A stretch of 64,000 bases of DNA from Oscillospiraceae bacterium (GTDB lineage Bacteria; Bacillota; Clostridia; Oscillospirales; Acutalibacteraceae). Below are positions 7,150-16,500 of the stretch, piece after piece. Within the stretch, counting starts at the first letter, position 1, and every line of letters begins with the position of its first letter. A model generated the notes under the pieces. It saw nothing but the letters and a program-made list of their open reading frames with translations, ran no database searches and had not been told where the DNA came from. The stretch lies in assembly GCA_015066245.1 (NCBI GenBank), contig SVOS01000001.1, positions 62,001 through 126,000 of the forward strand. The letters run 5' to 3'. The translations under genes and the position numbers were made by a program.

Positions 7150-8352
7150 TTAGTCGTTGATAGCGATAACTGCGCCTGAACCAACTGTTCTACCACCCTC
7201 ACGGATAGCGAAACGGAGACCTACTTCGATAGCGATAGGTGTGATAAGCTCAACATCCATCTCAACGTTATCACCAGGCATGCACATCTCTGTGCCCTCG
7301 GGGAGGCTGATTGTACCTGTAACGTCTGTTGTTCTGAAGTAGAACTGGGGACGGTAGTTGTTGAAGAAGGGAGTATGACGGCCGCCTTCTTCCTTAGTAA
7401 GAACGTAAACCTGACCACGGAACTTTGTGTGGGGGTTGATTGTGCCGGGCTTAGCAAGAACCTGGCCACGCTCGATCTCAGAACGCTGAACACCTCTGAG
7501 GAGAACACCTACGTTCTCACCAGCCTCAGCAAAGTCGAGGGACTTTCTGAACATTTCGAGACCTGTAACAACAACCTTACGTCTCTCTTCTGTGAGACCA
7601 ACGATCTCAACTTCTTCCTGAGTCTTGATTGTACCTCTCTCAACTCTACCTGTTGCAACAGTACCACGACCTGTGATTGTGAATACGTCCTCAACGGGCA
7701 TAAGGAAGGGAAGGTCAGACTTTCTCTCGGGTGTGGGAATGAAGCTGTCAACAGCAGCCATGAGCTCGTGGATGCAAGCATACTCAGGAGCAGAAGGATC
7801 CTTGGAAGCGCTGTCAAGAGCCTGGAATGCAGAACCCTTTACGATAGGTGTATCGTCGCCGGGGAACTCGTACTCTGTGAGGAGGTCACGGATCTCCATC
7901 TCAACGAGCTCGAGGAGCTCTTCGTCGTCAACCTGGTCGCACTTGTTCATAAATACTACGATGTAGGGAACGCCTACCTGACGGGAGAGAAGGATGTGCT
8001 CTCTTGTCTGGGGCATGGGACCGTCAGCAGCGGATACTACGAGGATAGCACCGTCCATCTGAGCAGCACCAGTGATCATGTTCTTAACGTAGTCAGCATG
8101 GCCGGGGCAGTCAACGTGTGCATAGTGACGGCTCTCTGTCTGATACTCAACATGAGCTGTGTTGATTGTGATACCACGCTCTCTCTCTTCGGGAGCCTTA
8201 TCGATGTTTGCGTAATCAACGAACTCTGCGTCGCCGCCGAGGTTAAGAACCTTAGTGATAGCAGCTGTAAGAGTTGTCTTACCGTGGTCAACGTGACCGA
8301 TTGTACCGATATTAATATGGGGCTTACTTCTTTCAAACTTTTCTCTTGCCAT
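7150..8352 (-). CDS. tuf: Elongation factor Tu
   Basis: EF-Tu delivers aminoacyl-tRNA to the ribosome using GTP. The 400-residue protein has the G1 motif [10 protein letters not shown]3 DCPGHADY, G4 NKCD and domain II/III sequences such as [13 protein letters not shown], at the normal family length. It is the last gene of the str operon after fusA and also has its own promoter in the gap before it. The ATG is preceded by AAGGAGG. Several long antisense ORFs over this gene are codon-bias shadows. Confidence 0.99.
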   Translation of the reverse strand: MAREKFERSKPHINIGTIGHVDHGKTTLTAAITKVLNLGGDAEFVDYANIDKAPEERERGITINTAHVEYQTESRHYAHVDCPGHADYVKNMITGAAQMDGAILVVSAADGPMPQTREHILLSRQVGVPYIVVFMNKCDQVDDEELLELVEMEIRDLLTEYEFPGDDTPIVKGSAFQALDSASKDPSAPEYACIHELMAAVDSFIPTPERKSDLPFLMPVEDVFTITGRGTVATGRVERGTIKTQEEVEIVGLTEERRKVVVTGLEMFRKSLDFAEAGENVGVLLRGVQRSEIERGQVLAKPGTINPHTKFRGQVYVLTKEEGGRHTPFFNNYRPQFYFRTTDVTGTISLPEGTEMCMPGDNVEMDVELITPIAIEVGLRFAIREGGRTVGSGAVIAIND

Positions 8353-8398
8353 TGGAAATTTCCTCCTTAAATTTAATCGAAAAAAATTCGCTGTTTAT

Positions 8399-8427
8399 AT
8401 TGTAGCAATTCTATCTAAAAATTGCAA
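8399..8427 (-). promoter_or_regulatory. Internal promoter of tuf
   Basis: Minus strand TTGCAA, 17 nt, TACAAT in the 110-nt gap between fusA and tuf. It allows tuf expression above that of the rest of the operon, a common arrangement. Confidence 0.7.
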
Positions 8428-8462
8428 TAGTTTTAGCAAAAGTTTATGGGTAAGGACTAAAA

Positions 8463-10532
8463 TTAGCCTTCCTTCTTTGCCATTTTTTCTGCGATGCTCT
8501 TGGGAACCTCAAGATAGCTGTTGGGCTCCATTACGTACTGACCACGGCCCTGTGTCTTGGAACGGAGGTCTGTTGCGTAACCGAACATCTCAGAAAGGGG
8601 AACCTTGGAATCAACGCGTGTGATACCGTTGTCAGACTCCATACCTGCGATTGTACCACGTCTGGAGTTGATATCACCGATAACATCGCCGAGGTAATCA
8701 TCAGGAACAATAACTGTAACCTTCATGATAGGCTCAAGAAGAACAGGATCAGCCTTCTTCATAGCCTCCTTGAATGCGATAGAACCGGCAATCTTAAATG
8801 CCATTTCAGAAGAGTCAACCTCATGATAAGAACCATCATAAAGCTCAACCTTAACGTCAACAACATTGTAACCTGCAACTGTACCGGAAAGCATTGCACC
8901 CTGGATACCTGCATCGATAGCAGGGATATATTCCTTGGGAATTGCACCACCAACGATGGAGTTAACAAACTCGTAGCCCTTCTCGGGGTTGGGGAATACC
9001 TTGATCTTAACGTGACCGTACTGACCCTTACCACCGGACTGACGAGCATACTTCTCATCAACCTGAGCTTCGGTGCGGATTGTTTCTTTGTAAGCAACCT
9101 GGGGCTTACCGATGTTAGCCTCAACTTTGAACTCACGGAGAAGTCTGTCTACGATGATTTCAAGGTGAAGCTCACCCATACCTGCGATGATTGTCTGACC
9201 TGTTTCCTGGTCTGTGTAAGCCTTGAATGTGGGGTCTTCTTCTGCAAGCTTTGCAAGAGCAATACCCATCTTCTCCTGACCTGCTTTGGTCTTAGGCTCG
9301 ATAGCAACGCGGATAACGGGTTCGGGGAACTCCATGGACTCGAGGATTACGGGAGCCTTCTCGTCGCAGAGTGTATCACCTGTTGTTGTATGCTTAAGAC
9401 CAACAGCAGCAGCGATGTCACCTGCGTAGCAGCAGTCGATATCTTTTCTATCGTTTGCGTGCATCTGAAGGATACGGCCCATACGCTCGTTCTTATCCTT
9501 TGTGGAGTTATATACGTTTGTACCTGCCTCTACCTTACCGGAGTAAACACGGAAGAAGCAGAGTTTACCAACATAGGGGTCTGTAGCAATCTTGAAAGCA
9601 AGAGCTGCGAAAGGTGCTTCGTCAGAAGAAGGACGTGTGCACTCTTCCTCAGTATCCATGTCCATACCCTTGATGTCAGGAACATCTGTGGGAGCAGGCA
9701 TGTAATCGATAACTGCATCGAGAAGCTTCTGAACGCCCTTGTTACGGTAAGAAGTACCGCAAACAACGGGAACCATGAGGTTGTCGATAGTAGCTTTTCT
9801 GATAGTTGTCTTGATTTCGTCGATTGTAAGCTCTTCACCGCCAAAGTATTTCTCCATAAGAGCCTCGTCGAGTTCTGCAACAGACTCGATAAGCTTCTCG
9901 TGGTACTCGTTAGCGAGGTCAAGCATATCTGCAGGAATTTCTTCCTCACGCATATCTTTACCGAGGTCGTCATAGTAAACCTCAGCCTTCATTTCTACCA
10001 GGTCGATGATGCCGCGGAATGTGTCCTCAGCACCGATAGGAAGCTGAATGGGAACAGCATTACACTTAAGTCTGTCCTTCATCATTTTTACAACTCTGTA
10101 GAAATCGGCACCCATGATATCCATCTTGTTAACGTATACCATTCTGGGAACCTTGTAGTTATCAGCCTGACGCCAAACTGTCTCGGACTGGGGCTCAACA
10201 CCGCCCTTAGCACAGAGAACTGTTACGGAACCGTCAAGAACTCTCAGTGAACGCTCAACCTCAACAGTGAAGTCAACGTGACCGGGAGTATCGATAATGT
10301 TAATTCTGTTACCGTTCCAATAGCAGGTAGTAGCAGCAGAAGTGATTGTAATACCTCTCTCCTGCTCCTGAACCATCCAGTCCATTGTAGCAGCACCGTC
10401 ATGTGTTTCACCAAGCTTGTGGTTTACACCGGTGTAGTACAGAATTCTTTCAGTTGTAGTTGTTTTACCGGCATCGATGTGAGCCATGATACCGATATTT
10501 CTTGTATTTTCAAGAGATACTTGCCTTGGCAT
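8463..10532 (-). CDS. fusA: Elongation factor G
   Basis: EF-G is the GTPase that drives ribosomal translocation. This 689-residue protein starts [26 protein letters not shown] (G1), with [15 protein letters not shown] (G3) and NKMD (G4), and the usual five-domain length, including the domain IV region around [10 protein letters not shown]. It lies 30 nt after rpsG and before tuf, as in the standard str operon. ATG follows an AGGAGG-type site. Confidence 0.99.
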   Translation of the reverse strand: MPRQVSLENTRNIGIMAHIDAGKTTTTERILYYTGVNHKLGETHDGAATMDWMVQEQERGITITSAATTCYWNGNRINIIDTPGHVDFTVEVERSLRVLDGSVTVLCAKGGVEPQSETVWRQADNYKVPRMVYVNKMDIMGADFYRVVKMMKDRLKCNAVPIQLPIGAEDTFRGIIDLVEMKAEVYYDDLGKDMREEEIPADMLDLANEYHEKLIESVAELDEALMEKYFGGEELTIDEIKTTIRKATIDNLMVPVVCGTSYRNKGVQKLLDAVIDYMPAPTDVPDIKGMDMDTEEECTRPSSDEAPFAALAFKIATDPYVGKLCFFRVYSGKVEAGTNVYNSTKDKNERMGRILQMHANDRKDIDCCYAGDIAAAVGLKHTTTGDTLCDEKAPVILESMEFPEPVIRVAIEPKTKAGQEKMGIALAKLAEEDPTFKAYTDQETGQTIIAGMGELHLEIIVDRLLREFKVEANIGKPQVAYKETIRTEAQVDEKYARQSGGKGQYGHVKIKVFPNPEKGYEFVNSIVGGAIPKEYIPAIDAGIQGAMLSGTVAGYNVVDVKVELYDGSYHEVDSSEMAFKIAGSIAFKEAMKKADPVLLEPIMKVTVIVPDDYLGDVIGDINSRRGTIAGMESDNGITRVDSKVPLSEMFGYATDLRSKTQGRGQYVMEPNSYLEVPKSIAEKMAKKEG

Positions 10533-10562
10533 AAAATCCTCCTAAATCTGAACAGAAAACTA

Positions 10563-11033
10563 TTACCATCTGTAATGTGCAAATGCTTTGTTAGCCTCTG
10601 CCATCTTGTGAGTATCTTCACGCTTCTTGAATGCACCGCCGGCGCCGTTAACTGCGTCAAGGATCTCACCGGCAAGTCTTTCCTTCATAGTTTTCTCGCT
10701 ACGCTGACGTGAATAGTTTGTCAACCAGCGAAGGCCCAGTGTCTGTCTTCTCTCGGGTCTAACCTCGATGGGAACCTGATAAGTAGAACCACCAACACGG
10801 CGAGCCTTAACCTCTAACTGAGGCATAACATTCTCCATAGCTGCCTCGAAAGTCTCGAGGGGGTCGTTACCTGTCTTCTGGTTAATAATCTCAAAAGCAC
10901 CGTAAACGATCTTCTGGGCAACACCCTTCTTACCGTCGAGCATAATGTTGTTGATTAAACGTGTAACGAGCTTGGAATTATAAATAGGATCGGGCAAAAC
11001 ATCACGTTTTGCAATGGAACCTCTTCTTGGCAC
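10563..11033 (-). CDS. rpsG: 30S ribosomal protein S7
   Basis: S7 nucleates assembly of the 30S head. The ORF track begins at 11135, but the true start is the GTG at 11031-11033 giving [21 protein letters not shown], 6 nt after AAGGAGG; this gives 156 residues, the standard length. Family motifs [13 protein letters not shown] and [15 protein letters not shown] are present. It is separated from rpsL by a 427-nt gap instead of the usual short one, because a structured inverted-repeat element lies in between. Confidence 0.97.
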   Translation of the reverse strand: MPRRGSIAKRDVLPDPIYNSKLVTRLINNIMLDGKKGVAQKIVYGAFEIINQKTGNDPLETFEAAMENVMPQLEVKARRVGGSTYQVPIEVRPERRQTLGLRWLTNYSRQRSEKTMKERLAGEILDAVNGAGGAFKKREDTHKMAEANKAFAHYRW

Positions 11034-11113
11034 TTTACTTCCCTCCTTCACAATTTTTAATGATATCATAGGTACTCGAAAGCGACAAACTCCCGTACGC
11101 CAATACAGAGGGT

Positions 11114-11390
11114 AGAGTGAGTCAGGTATATCCAAATCAGATTTTTGATGGATAATTTTTGCTCACTCATTGTCAAAATACTCGTGAACCCGTCAGGGTT
11201 CACTCCGTTTTTGTCGCGATTGAGTCAAAAATCCTCACCCCAAAAATTCTTCGACCTAAATCTTTTGGAGTTTCAGTTGATTTTGGGCGGCTGAGAATAC
11301 CGCAAGGCTGACGCCTTGGGGTGTTTGATACGCTCAAAAGCAGCGAAAATACAAAGATTTAGGCTGGTTCGGATATACTTGACTCACTCT
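11114..11390. repeat. 277-bp two-armed inverted-repeat element between rpsL and rpsG
   Basis: The ends, 11114-11133 and 11371-11390, are inverted repeats matching at 19 of 20 bases (AGAGTGAGTCAGGTATATCC). Inside are two arms. Arm A is GATTTTTGA (11140) with TCAAAAATC (11225), capped by the 8-bp hairpin GTGAACCC-GTCA-GGGTTCAC (11184-11203). Arm B is CCTAAATCTTT (11255) with AAAGATTTAGG (11353), holding CAAGGC-TGAC-GCCTTG (11303-11318). The two tetraloops, GTCA and TGAC, are complementary. No ORF or known RNA family was recognised. It could be a MITE-like non-autonomous element or a structured RNA within the str transcript. Confidence 0.75.
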
Positions 11391-11403
11391 TCTATATAAA
11401 ACC

Positions 11404-11418
11404 CTGTATTGTATACAG
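11404..11418. repeat. Short hairpin beside the two-armed element
   Basis: CTGTAT-TGT-ATACAG lies just outside the right end of the element. ACCCTGTATTG here (11401-11411) also mirrors CAATACAGAGGGT (11101-11113) just outside the left end, apart from a 2-nt indel, so the outer stem may extend beyond the 20-bp ends with a bulge. Confidence 0.5.
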
Positions 11419-11460
11419 ACGAAAATATCAATTTAAATTCGTTTGAGTTATGTCAATTCC

Positions 11461-11880
11461 TTATTTACCCTTCTTAGGACGCTTTGCGCCATACTTGGAA
11501 CGTGCCTGATTACGGTTAGCTACACCCTGAGTATCAAGAGTACCGCGGATGATATGGTAACGAACACCAGGGAGGTCCTTTACTCTACCGCCTCTGATAA
11601 GAACAACTGAGTGCTCCTGAAGGTTGTGGCCAACACCGGGAATGTAGGAACTAACTTCAATTCCGTTTGAAAGTCTTACTCTGGCAATCTTTCTGAGCGC
11701 TGAGTTAGGCTTTTTGGGAGTTGCTGTCTTAACAGCTGTGCAAACGCCTCTCTTCTGAGGGGAATTCTGGTTGATAGCTCTGTTTTTCTTAGAGTTCCAG
11801 CCCTTTAAGAGTGCGGGTGCCTTAGCTTTCTTTTCAGAAACCTCTCTTCCCTTACGAACCAGCTGGTTAAAGGTTGGCAT
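11461..11880 (-). CDS. rpsL: 30S ribosomal protein S12
   Basis: S12 sits at the decoding centre and sets accuracy. The start is [12 protein letters not shown] at 11878-11880 after AGGAGAG; the track's upstream extension is not supported. The 139-residue protein carries [22 protein letters not shown], the loop region VYSS-like [35 protein letters not shown], and a basic tail. The Lys residues at the classical streptomycin-resistance positions ([15 protein letters not shown]) are the wild-type residues. It is first in the str operon. Confidence 0.98.
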   Translation of the reverse strand: MPTFNQLVRKGREVSEKKAKAPALLKGWNSKKNRAINQNSPQKRGVCTAVKTATPKKPNSALRKIARVRLSNGIEVSSYIPGVGHNLQEHSVVLIRGGRVKDLPGVRYHIIRGTLDTQGVANRNQARSKYGAKRPKKGK

Positions 11881-11889
11881 TAAACTTTT

Positions 11890-12055
11890 CTCTCCTTTCC
11901 TCAAAATTTTGTATGTCAACAGACCATAAGTATTATAGTCCGCAAACAACCAAATATGCTTTTTATTGGTAATTCACAGAAAAACCTTGTAAAAACCGAG
12001 GTTTTACGGCATTTTTACCACTATCCGAAACCGCAAAACCGCAGTTTCCGACAAT
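11890..12055 (-). other. Leader of the str operon
   Basis: About 170 nt of untranslated leader between the rpsL promoter and start. It contains an imperfect hairpin GAAACCGC/GCAGTTTC (about 12027-12050) and, on the minus strand, AAAACCT/AGGTTTTT that could form a weak attenuator-like stem (about 11982-12008). No known leader class was recognised. Confidence 0.35.
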
Positions 12056-12060
12056 TACTT

Positions 12061-12089
12061 AATATATCAAATAATTTTTCAAAAGTCAA
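12061..12089 (-). promoter_or_regulatory. Promoter of the str operon (rpsL)
   Basis: Minus strand TTGACT, 17 nt, TATATT, about 180 nt upstream of rpsL. Same -35 as the rpoB and 5S promoters. Confidence 0.7.
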
Positions 12090-12122
12090 CCATATTTTTT
12101 AAGTTTTTTTCTTGCAAAAATT

Positions 12123-12149
12123 AAAGGCGGCTCTGTGAAAGCCGCCTTT
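12123..12149 (-). terminator. Terminator after dockerin protein A
   Basis: A 10-bp perfect stem AAAGGCGGCT/AGCCGCCTTT, followed on the minus strand by AATTTTTGC, 11 nt past the stop codon. Confidence 0.8.
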
Positions 12150-12160
12150 ACCATAAGATA

Positions 12161-13426
12161 TTAAAAATCCGAATAGTACAAATAATTTGGACAAATATAC
12201 TCGATATCCTTACCTTCTCTGTGCTTAAGAGAATTAATCGCTTCGATTACACTGTCTTTGCCGCTACCTCTAAATTCCAACGTATACATACCTGTTGCGT
12301 ATTCGGCTCTTTCAATGTTATCAAAATCATACTCGGGAAAATCCTCAAGAGTATAAACATGCTCATCCTCGGTGCTTACAAAAACCAGAATCTGACCGTA
12401 TTCAAAGGGCTGACGCTCCTCATAATCGAAGTAACCTGCAAGCTTTTGCTGAATTCTTGTTACATCCTTGATATCAACATCAGGAGTTGTGGCAGAATTG
12501 TAGTCATAGTCCATTATGTATTCACCCAGAGGATGATTTTCGACAATATCCATCGCCTCGGGCAACTTGACAAGATATTTCTGTATCAGAGTGGCATCCT
12601 TGATTGTAAGCTTTTTATCGTTGTTTACATCTCCGTTTAAGTATATGCACCATTTATCAGAAAGCAAAGGATAAAGCTCTTCCATTTCAATAAGTCCGCT
12701 GTCAATTACCTTACCCAGAATATCAACATTGCCGTAATTATCCAGAGTGTAAAGTCCGAAGGGATTCTTTTCGTCACCATATTGAACATCGGAATAAAGC
12801 CAATAATCTGTATGTCCCTGGCGGACTTCATTTCCTTTTGCACTGCCGTTGTGAGCTCTGAATACCGCATAATGCTCAAACTGAACTGCAAAACGAACAT
12901 ACACATTTTCGTCTTCTGTTGCGATATTATACTCTTTTATAAATGCTTCTTTGCACTTTTCTTTAAGCACTGCTTCCTTCTCCGTCTCGGTCAAAGGGTA
13001 AATTCCGCAGTTGTAATCCTCGCTATTGTAAAGAGCATCCAAATCGGCATAACCTTTGTCATAAGCCTCTTTAAGAGTCAGAATTCCAAAGCCGAACTCA
13101 TCCCATGCATAAAGCCCTGTGGGGTTTGATTCTTCATCGCCTACAAGGGAGCCGTAGGTAAACCTATAATCACCGATAATCTGCTGGGATTCAAGGCCAC
13201 GGACCTCGCCGTAGTACGCTCTGTAAACACTGCACTTGCCTGCCGAGCCTATATAATTGATATGCAAAGTCTCCTCGTCAACACTTGAGCCATTCTGCTG
13301 AACATATTCAATGAAAGGGTCTCTGAACAAACTTTCAAGACTTGGCGTATATGCCGACACCGAAAAGGCGAGCGCACCGCAAACTATAAGCATAGCTAAC
13401 ATCATACTTAATATCTTTTTATACAT
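12161..13426 (-). CDS. Secreted dockerin protein A with propeptide-like C-terminal domain
   Basis: A 421-residue exported protein starting at the ATG 13424-13426 (MYKKILSMMLAM), after GGAGG; the track extension is not used. Signal peptide (to about residue 26) is followed by two diverged repeats of roughly 90 residues, each carrying a GLY-x-x-D-x-x-G element and an A/I-x-x-x-G segment before LY (NPTGLYAWDEFG and NPFGLYTLDNYG). Next comes a dockerin (GDVNNDKKLTIKDATLIQKYL, second half DVDIKDVTRIQQKLAG). The last 80 residues (ILVFVSTEDEH, TLEDFPEYDF, GKDSVIEAINSLK, CPNYLYY) resemble the N-terminal propeptide of the subtilase encoded at 52444. Function unknown; likely assembled on a cohesin scaffold. 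Confidence 0.8.
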   Translation of the reverse strand: MYKKILSMMLAMLIVCGALAFSVSAYTPSLESLFRDPFIEYVQQNGSSVDEETLHINYIGSAGKCSVYRAYYGEVRGLESQQIIGDYRFTYGSLVGDEESNPTGLYAWDEFGFGILTLKEAYDKGYADLDALYNSEDYNCGIYPLTETEKEAVLKEKCKEAFIKEYNIATEDENVYVRFAVQFEHYAVFRAHNGSAKGNEVRQGHTDYWLYSDVQYGDEKNPFGLYTLDNYGNVDILGKVIDSGLIEMEELYPLLSDKWCIYLNGDVNNDKKLTIKDATLIQKYLVKLPEAMDIVENHPLGEYIMDYDYNSATTPDVDIKDVTRIQQKLAGYFDYEERQPFEYGQILVFVSTEDEHVYTLEDFPEYDFDNIERAEYATGMYTLEFRGSGKDSVIEAINSLKHREGKDIEYICPNYLYYSDF

Positions 13427-13610
13427 AATCTTTCCTCCTTCACAGTCAGGTTTGTCTTTCATATATTAGACGTAAAAATTACGATTCTCTCTCACTAAAA
13501 TTATAGGATTTTTTGATATTTTTGTATATTCGGAGATTTCAACAAAAACGGAATACGATTTTTGTCCATTGCGACAAACACAAGGTAATCGGGTTCGCCC
13601 GAAAATGATG
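13408..13610 (-). repeat. Duplicated upstream region, copy 1
   Basis: About 200 bp covering the signal-peptide start, ribosome binding site, leader and presumed promoter is nearly identical to 16267-16477. Both copies carry TATAAT preceded 17 nt upstream by the weak -35 TATACA, and a CGTAA-AAA-TTACG hairpin between promoter and ribosome binding site. This shows a recent segmental duplication or gene conversion of the 5' ends of the two dockerin genes. Confidence 0.85.
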
Positions 13611-13664
13611 TAAATAAATCGCTACACTTATTTTGGTAACAGTAGCGGAGATTTATATACAGAA

Positions 13665-13690
13665 AAAGACCGACATAAAAGTCGGTCTTT
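13665..13690 (-). terminator. Terminator after the YcxB-like gene
   Basis: A 10-bp stem AAAGACCGAC/GTCGGTCTTT with loop ATAAAA and minus-strand TTTTTC. The hairpin, including its loop, is identical to the one at 14951-14976. Confidence 0.8.
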
Positions 13691-13697
13691 ATAAAGC

Positions 13698-14888
13698 TTA
13701 TTTTGTATATTTGTATTCGGTTACGCAAAGCTCATTATCACCCATATAGTAGAACATCGCTGCCATATTGTAAGTACCTGCATCTTCGGGCACTTTATTA
13801 TACTCGCCTGTTGTAATGTTATAAACAGATATAAAATCCCAGTCTTTGAACGCACCCACTTCTGATAAAAGCTCAGAAGTATCGGCACTATAGGTTTGCG
13901 ACCAAATTTCATCGCTTTTGATTACACTTTCAAGATACCCGACGTCTTTATTATAAAACTGCATAATGGTATCTGTATAATAAATGCCGTCTGCGGTATC
14001 AGTATAGCTTTCGTAATATCTTGTATCAGGAAGGTCAACACCTGCGTAGCTTTCAATACTGCGAATCTGCTGTCTTTTTTGAATATCCGTAGTCTCCCAA
14101 GAGTTTGAACAAAAGAACACCGCAAAAATCATCAATGCGGCAAAAAATCCTGCCAGACTATTACCTCGACCGCCGTTGTAATTCTTCTTCATGTATATCC
14201 CGAAGAAAAAGCTCACAATAGGGATAATTGCAAAAATGTAAGGATACCACCAATGCAAAGCCTCTGCAAAATATAGAGCAAAGCCACAGATAACACCGCT
14301 TACACCTGCAACAATTGAGAGCACCATAAGGACTTTTGACCAAGCTCTTATACCTTTGCTCGGCTTTTCGGGCTCTTTGGGCTTTATGCTGTGAAAAAGA
14401 GAGTTTTCAGCAAGTTCCTGTTTCTTGATAACATAAATTTGATTATTCAAATTAAGCAGATAATATTTGCCTGTATCAAATTTCTGTCGCAAGTCGGAAT
14501 ACTCAAACTTATTTAAATGTACGGTTTCGCCTTCTCTGGTGATTTTCAAAAACATACAGTCTTCAAAAAGCTCATAGCTATATACAGAAGAACAAACCTT
14601 AGGCTCTATGATTTTCCAACTTTTGCTTGCCATCAGCAGACTTTTAAGAGTAAAATACAAAGCCATACCCTCAACGCCAAGCATAAGTCCGCCAAAATAA
14701 TCAAATTCACCTCTTATCAGCACGTAAACAACTAATGCAACCATAATAATATTGGATATTATTACACGAGCTGTAATTGGTGTAAAATAAAGCTTTTTTG
14801 CCTCTCGGTATTCTTCTTTTGTATAGGTAAAACTGCAGCTTTCCAAGGGCATACTTTCTTTTTTCTCGAAAACCTCTGTGTCTGTCAC
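13698..14888 (-). CDS. YcxB-like multi-pass membrane protein
   Basis: A 396-residue membrane protein that starts at a GTG 7 nt after AGGAGG. Two helices near residues 41-85 precede a soluble segment (SYELFEDCMFLKITREGETVHL, KYYLLNLNNQIYVIKKQEL, about 105-165) with the pattern of the YcxB-like domain. Three more helices follow (about 183-275) and then an exported C-terminal region of about 120 residues. Families with this domain have no defined function. It sits between two paralogous dockerin genes, with its own terminator, and its terminator duplicates that of dockerin gene B, suggesting it was caught up in the local duplication. Confidence 0.65.
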   Translation of the reverse strand: MTDTEVFEKKESMPLESCSFTYTKEEYREAKKLYFTPITARVIISNIIMVALVVYVLIRGEFDYFGGLMLGVEGMALYFTLKSLLMASKSWKIIEPKVCSSVYSYELFEDCMFLKITREGETVHLNKFEYSDLRQKFDTGKYYLLNLNNQIYVIKKQELAENSLFHSIKPKEPEKPSKGIRAWSKVLMVLSIVAGVSGVICGFALYFAEALHWWYPYIFAIIPIVSFFFGIYMKKNYNGGRGNSLAGFFAALMIFAVFFCSNSWETTDIQKRQQIRSIESYAGVDLPDTRYYESYTDTADGIYYTDTIMQFYNKDVGYLESVIKSDEIWSQTYSADTSELLSEVGAFKDWDFISVYNITTGEYNKVPEDAGTYNMAAMFYYMGDNELCVTEYKYTK

Positions 14889-14950
14889 AAAACCGCCTCC
14901 TTTTACCGTATTCTAACACAGTCTATTTTTATAGTCAACACACAATACAA

Positions 14951-14976
14951 AAAGACCGACATAAAAGTCGGTCTTT
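14951..14976 (-). terminator. Terminator after dockerin protein B
   Basis: Same hairpin as at 13665-13690: AAAGACCGAC, ATAAAA, GTCGGTCTTT, with TTTTT on the minus strand. Confidence 0.8.
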
Positions 14977-14983
14977 CATAGTT

Positions 14984-16285
14984 TTATGCATCATAACCCG
15001 CGTAGCAGGCAGAGATATGGCTGAACTCTGCACGGGTTCTGATAGAATTCATGGCATCTATAATATTATCCTTGCCGGGGTTTTTGAGATACACTGTGAG
15101 AAGTGTCATATCAAGCATATCCGAGTCGAATCTGTCGATTTTCTCAACCTCAAACTCGGGAAAATCCTCGGGGGTGTATTCTTTTGCGGTTTTCGGCTCT
15201 ATGGATATATTGAAAGCCTGATGGTCAAAAGACTTGGGGGCTTCTTCCACGATGATTTTTGCAACCTTTTTCTGGATAAAGGTTGCGTCTTTAATCGTTA
15301 CCTTAGAAGTTCCGCCGAACATTCTCAGCTCAAAAGGCTCGTCAACTTCCATTACACAGTAACCAAGTTGCAATTCACCGACTTTCTTTATAGCTTCGGG
15401 TACATTTGCAAGGTACTTCTGGATAAGAGTAGCATCTTTAACGGTAAGCTTTTTGTCGTTATCAACATCGCCCGACATATACATAACAGTCTTTTTTGAA
15501 AGCTCAGGGTAAACCTCATCCAAATCAATAAAGCCTTTGCTCACTGTTTTATAAAGGCTTTCGATATTGCCGAAGTTATCCATAGTATAAAGTCCTGTGG
15601 GATTATCCCTTTCACTGCCTATAATATTTCCTTCACAGAAAAGATATCCATCTAAATACTGGAAGCTTTCCATAGGTGATACCGTAATGGGATACAACTT
15701 GAACACAACATAGTTTTTAAACTGAATTGCAAAGGGAACATAAGAATATTCAGCACTATCGCCTATAAGTTCATACTGCTTAACAAAGGCTTCCTTGCAC
15801 TTATTCTCAAGTATTTCTTCATCGCTGAGCTTTTCCATGGTATCGTGCTTATCTGTTTGCTCATAAAGCAGGTCCAAATCCACCAAGCCTTTATTATAAG
15901 CTTCTTTAAGTGTCATCAGCTCGCCATCCTTGTAGGCAAACATAGCCGCAGGGTTGGTGTCGCAGTAAGTCATACACATAAAAGCGGTAAAACGATAATC
16001 ACCGATTATATCCGTAGGTGCTACAGGATCACCGGGTACAGCTGCTGCCTGAAAAACATGGCAGCCTGCCTCGCCGAGATAACTGAAATAGTTCAAAGTG
16101 CCGTCAAAATATTCTGCCTCGCCGCGTCCTTCGTAGTCCTCAAGCCACTGCTCGGTGTATGCGTCTTTGAGAACCTTTATTAACTCCTCACTTTCAGAAG
16201 TTTCGCCCTCAGCCGATGCAAAAACGGTAAAACACGAGCAAAGCATAAGCAAAACAAGCATAACACTTAATATCTTTTTATACAT
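14984..16285 (-). CDS. Secreted dockerin protein B, paralogue of A
   Basis: A 433-residue paralogue of protein A with the same layout: signal peptide (MYKKILSVMLVLLMLCSC), two repeats with the NPAAMFAYKDG and NPTGLYTMDNFG signatures, dockerin (GDVDNDKKLTVKDATLIQKYL, second half TIKDATFIQKKVAK), and a C-terminal propeptide-like domain (YTPEDFPEFEVEKID, LLTVYLKNPGKDNIIDAMNSI). The domain lacks the final PNY motif seen in A and in the 54930 protein (it ends SACYAGYDA), so its tail has diverged. The start is the ATG 16283-16285 after GGAGG. Its upstream 200 bp is a copy of that of gene A. Confidence 0.8.
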   Translation of the reverse strand: MYKKILSVMLVLLMLCSCFTVFASAEGETSESEELIKVLKDAYTEQWLEDYEGRGEAEYFDGTLNYFSYLGEAGCHVFQAAAVPGDPVAPTDIIGDYRFTAFMCMTYCDTNPAAMFAYKDGELMTLKEAYNKGLVDLDLLYEQTDKHDTMEKLSDEEILENKCKEAFVKQYELIGDSAEYSYVPFAIQFKNYVVFKLYPITVSPMESFQYLDGYLFCEGNIIGSERDNPTGLYTMDNFGNIESLYKTVSKGFIDLDEVYPELSKKTVMYMSGDVDNDKKLTVKDATLIQKYLANVPEAIKKVGELQLGYCVMEVDEPFELRMFGGTSKVTIKDATFIQKKVAKIIVEEAPKSFDHQAFNISIEPKTAKEYTPEDFPEFEVEKIDRFDSDMLDMTLLTVYLKNPGKDNIIDAMNSIRTRAEFSHISACYAGYDA

Positions 16286-16477
16286 AATCTTTCCTCCTTC
16301 ACAATCAGGTTTGTCTTTCATATATTAGACGTAAAAATTACGATTTTCTCTCACTAAAATTATAGGATTTTTTGAGATTTTTGTATATTCAGAGATTTTA
16401 ACAAAAACGGAATACGATTTTTGTCCATTGCGACAAGCACAAGATAATCGGGCGAACACAGTTCGCCGAAAATGATG
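16267..16477 (-). repeat. Duplicated upstream region, copy 2
   Basis: Counterpart of 13408-13610. The main differences are scattered substitutions and a short insertion near 16451-16465 that turns GGGTTCGCCC into a GGCGAAC/GTTCGCC hairpin. Confidence 0.85.
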
Positions 16478-16500
16478 CAATTTAACCGCAGCCTCCGACT

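Noticed and set aside
7375-10250. Long plus-strand ORFs opposite tuf (331 aa) and fusA (475 aa)
   Set aside because: Antisense shadows created by the strong codon bias of highly expressed genes; no ribosome sites and Cys/Leu-rich nonsense composition.
10563-11135. Extended rpsG start at 11135
   Set aside because: The extension ([12 protein letters not shown]...) is not part of S7; GTG at 11033 after AAGGAGG gives the standard 156 residues.
11114-11390. Insertion sequence with transposase
   Set aside because: The inverted repeats look IS-like but the 277 bp contain no coding frame and I could not see a clear target-site duplication, so it is reported as a non-autonomous or RNA-like element.
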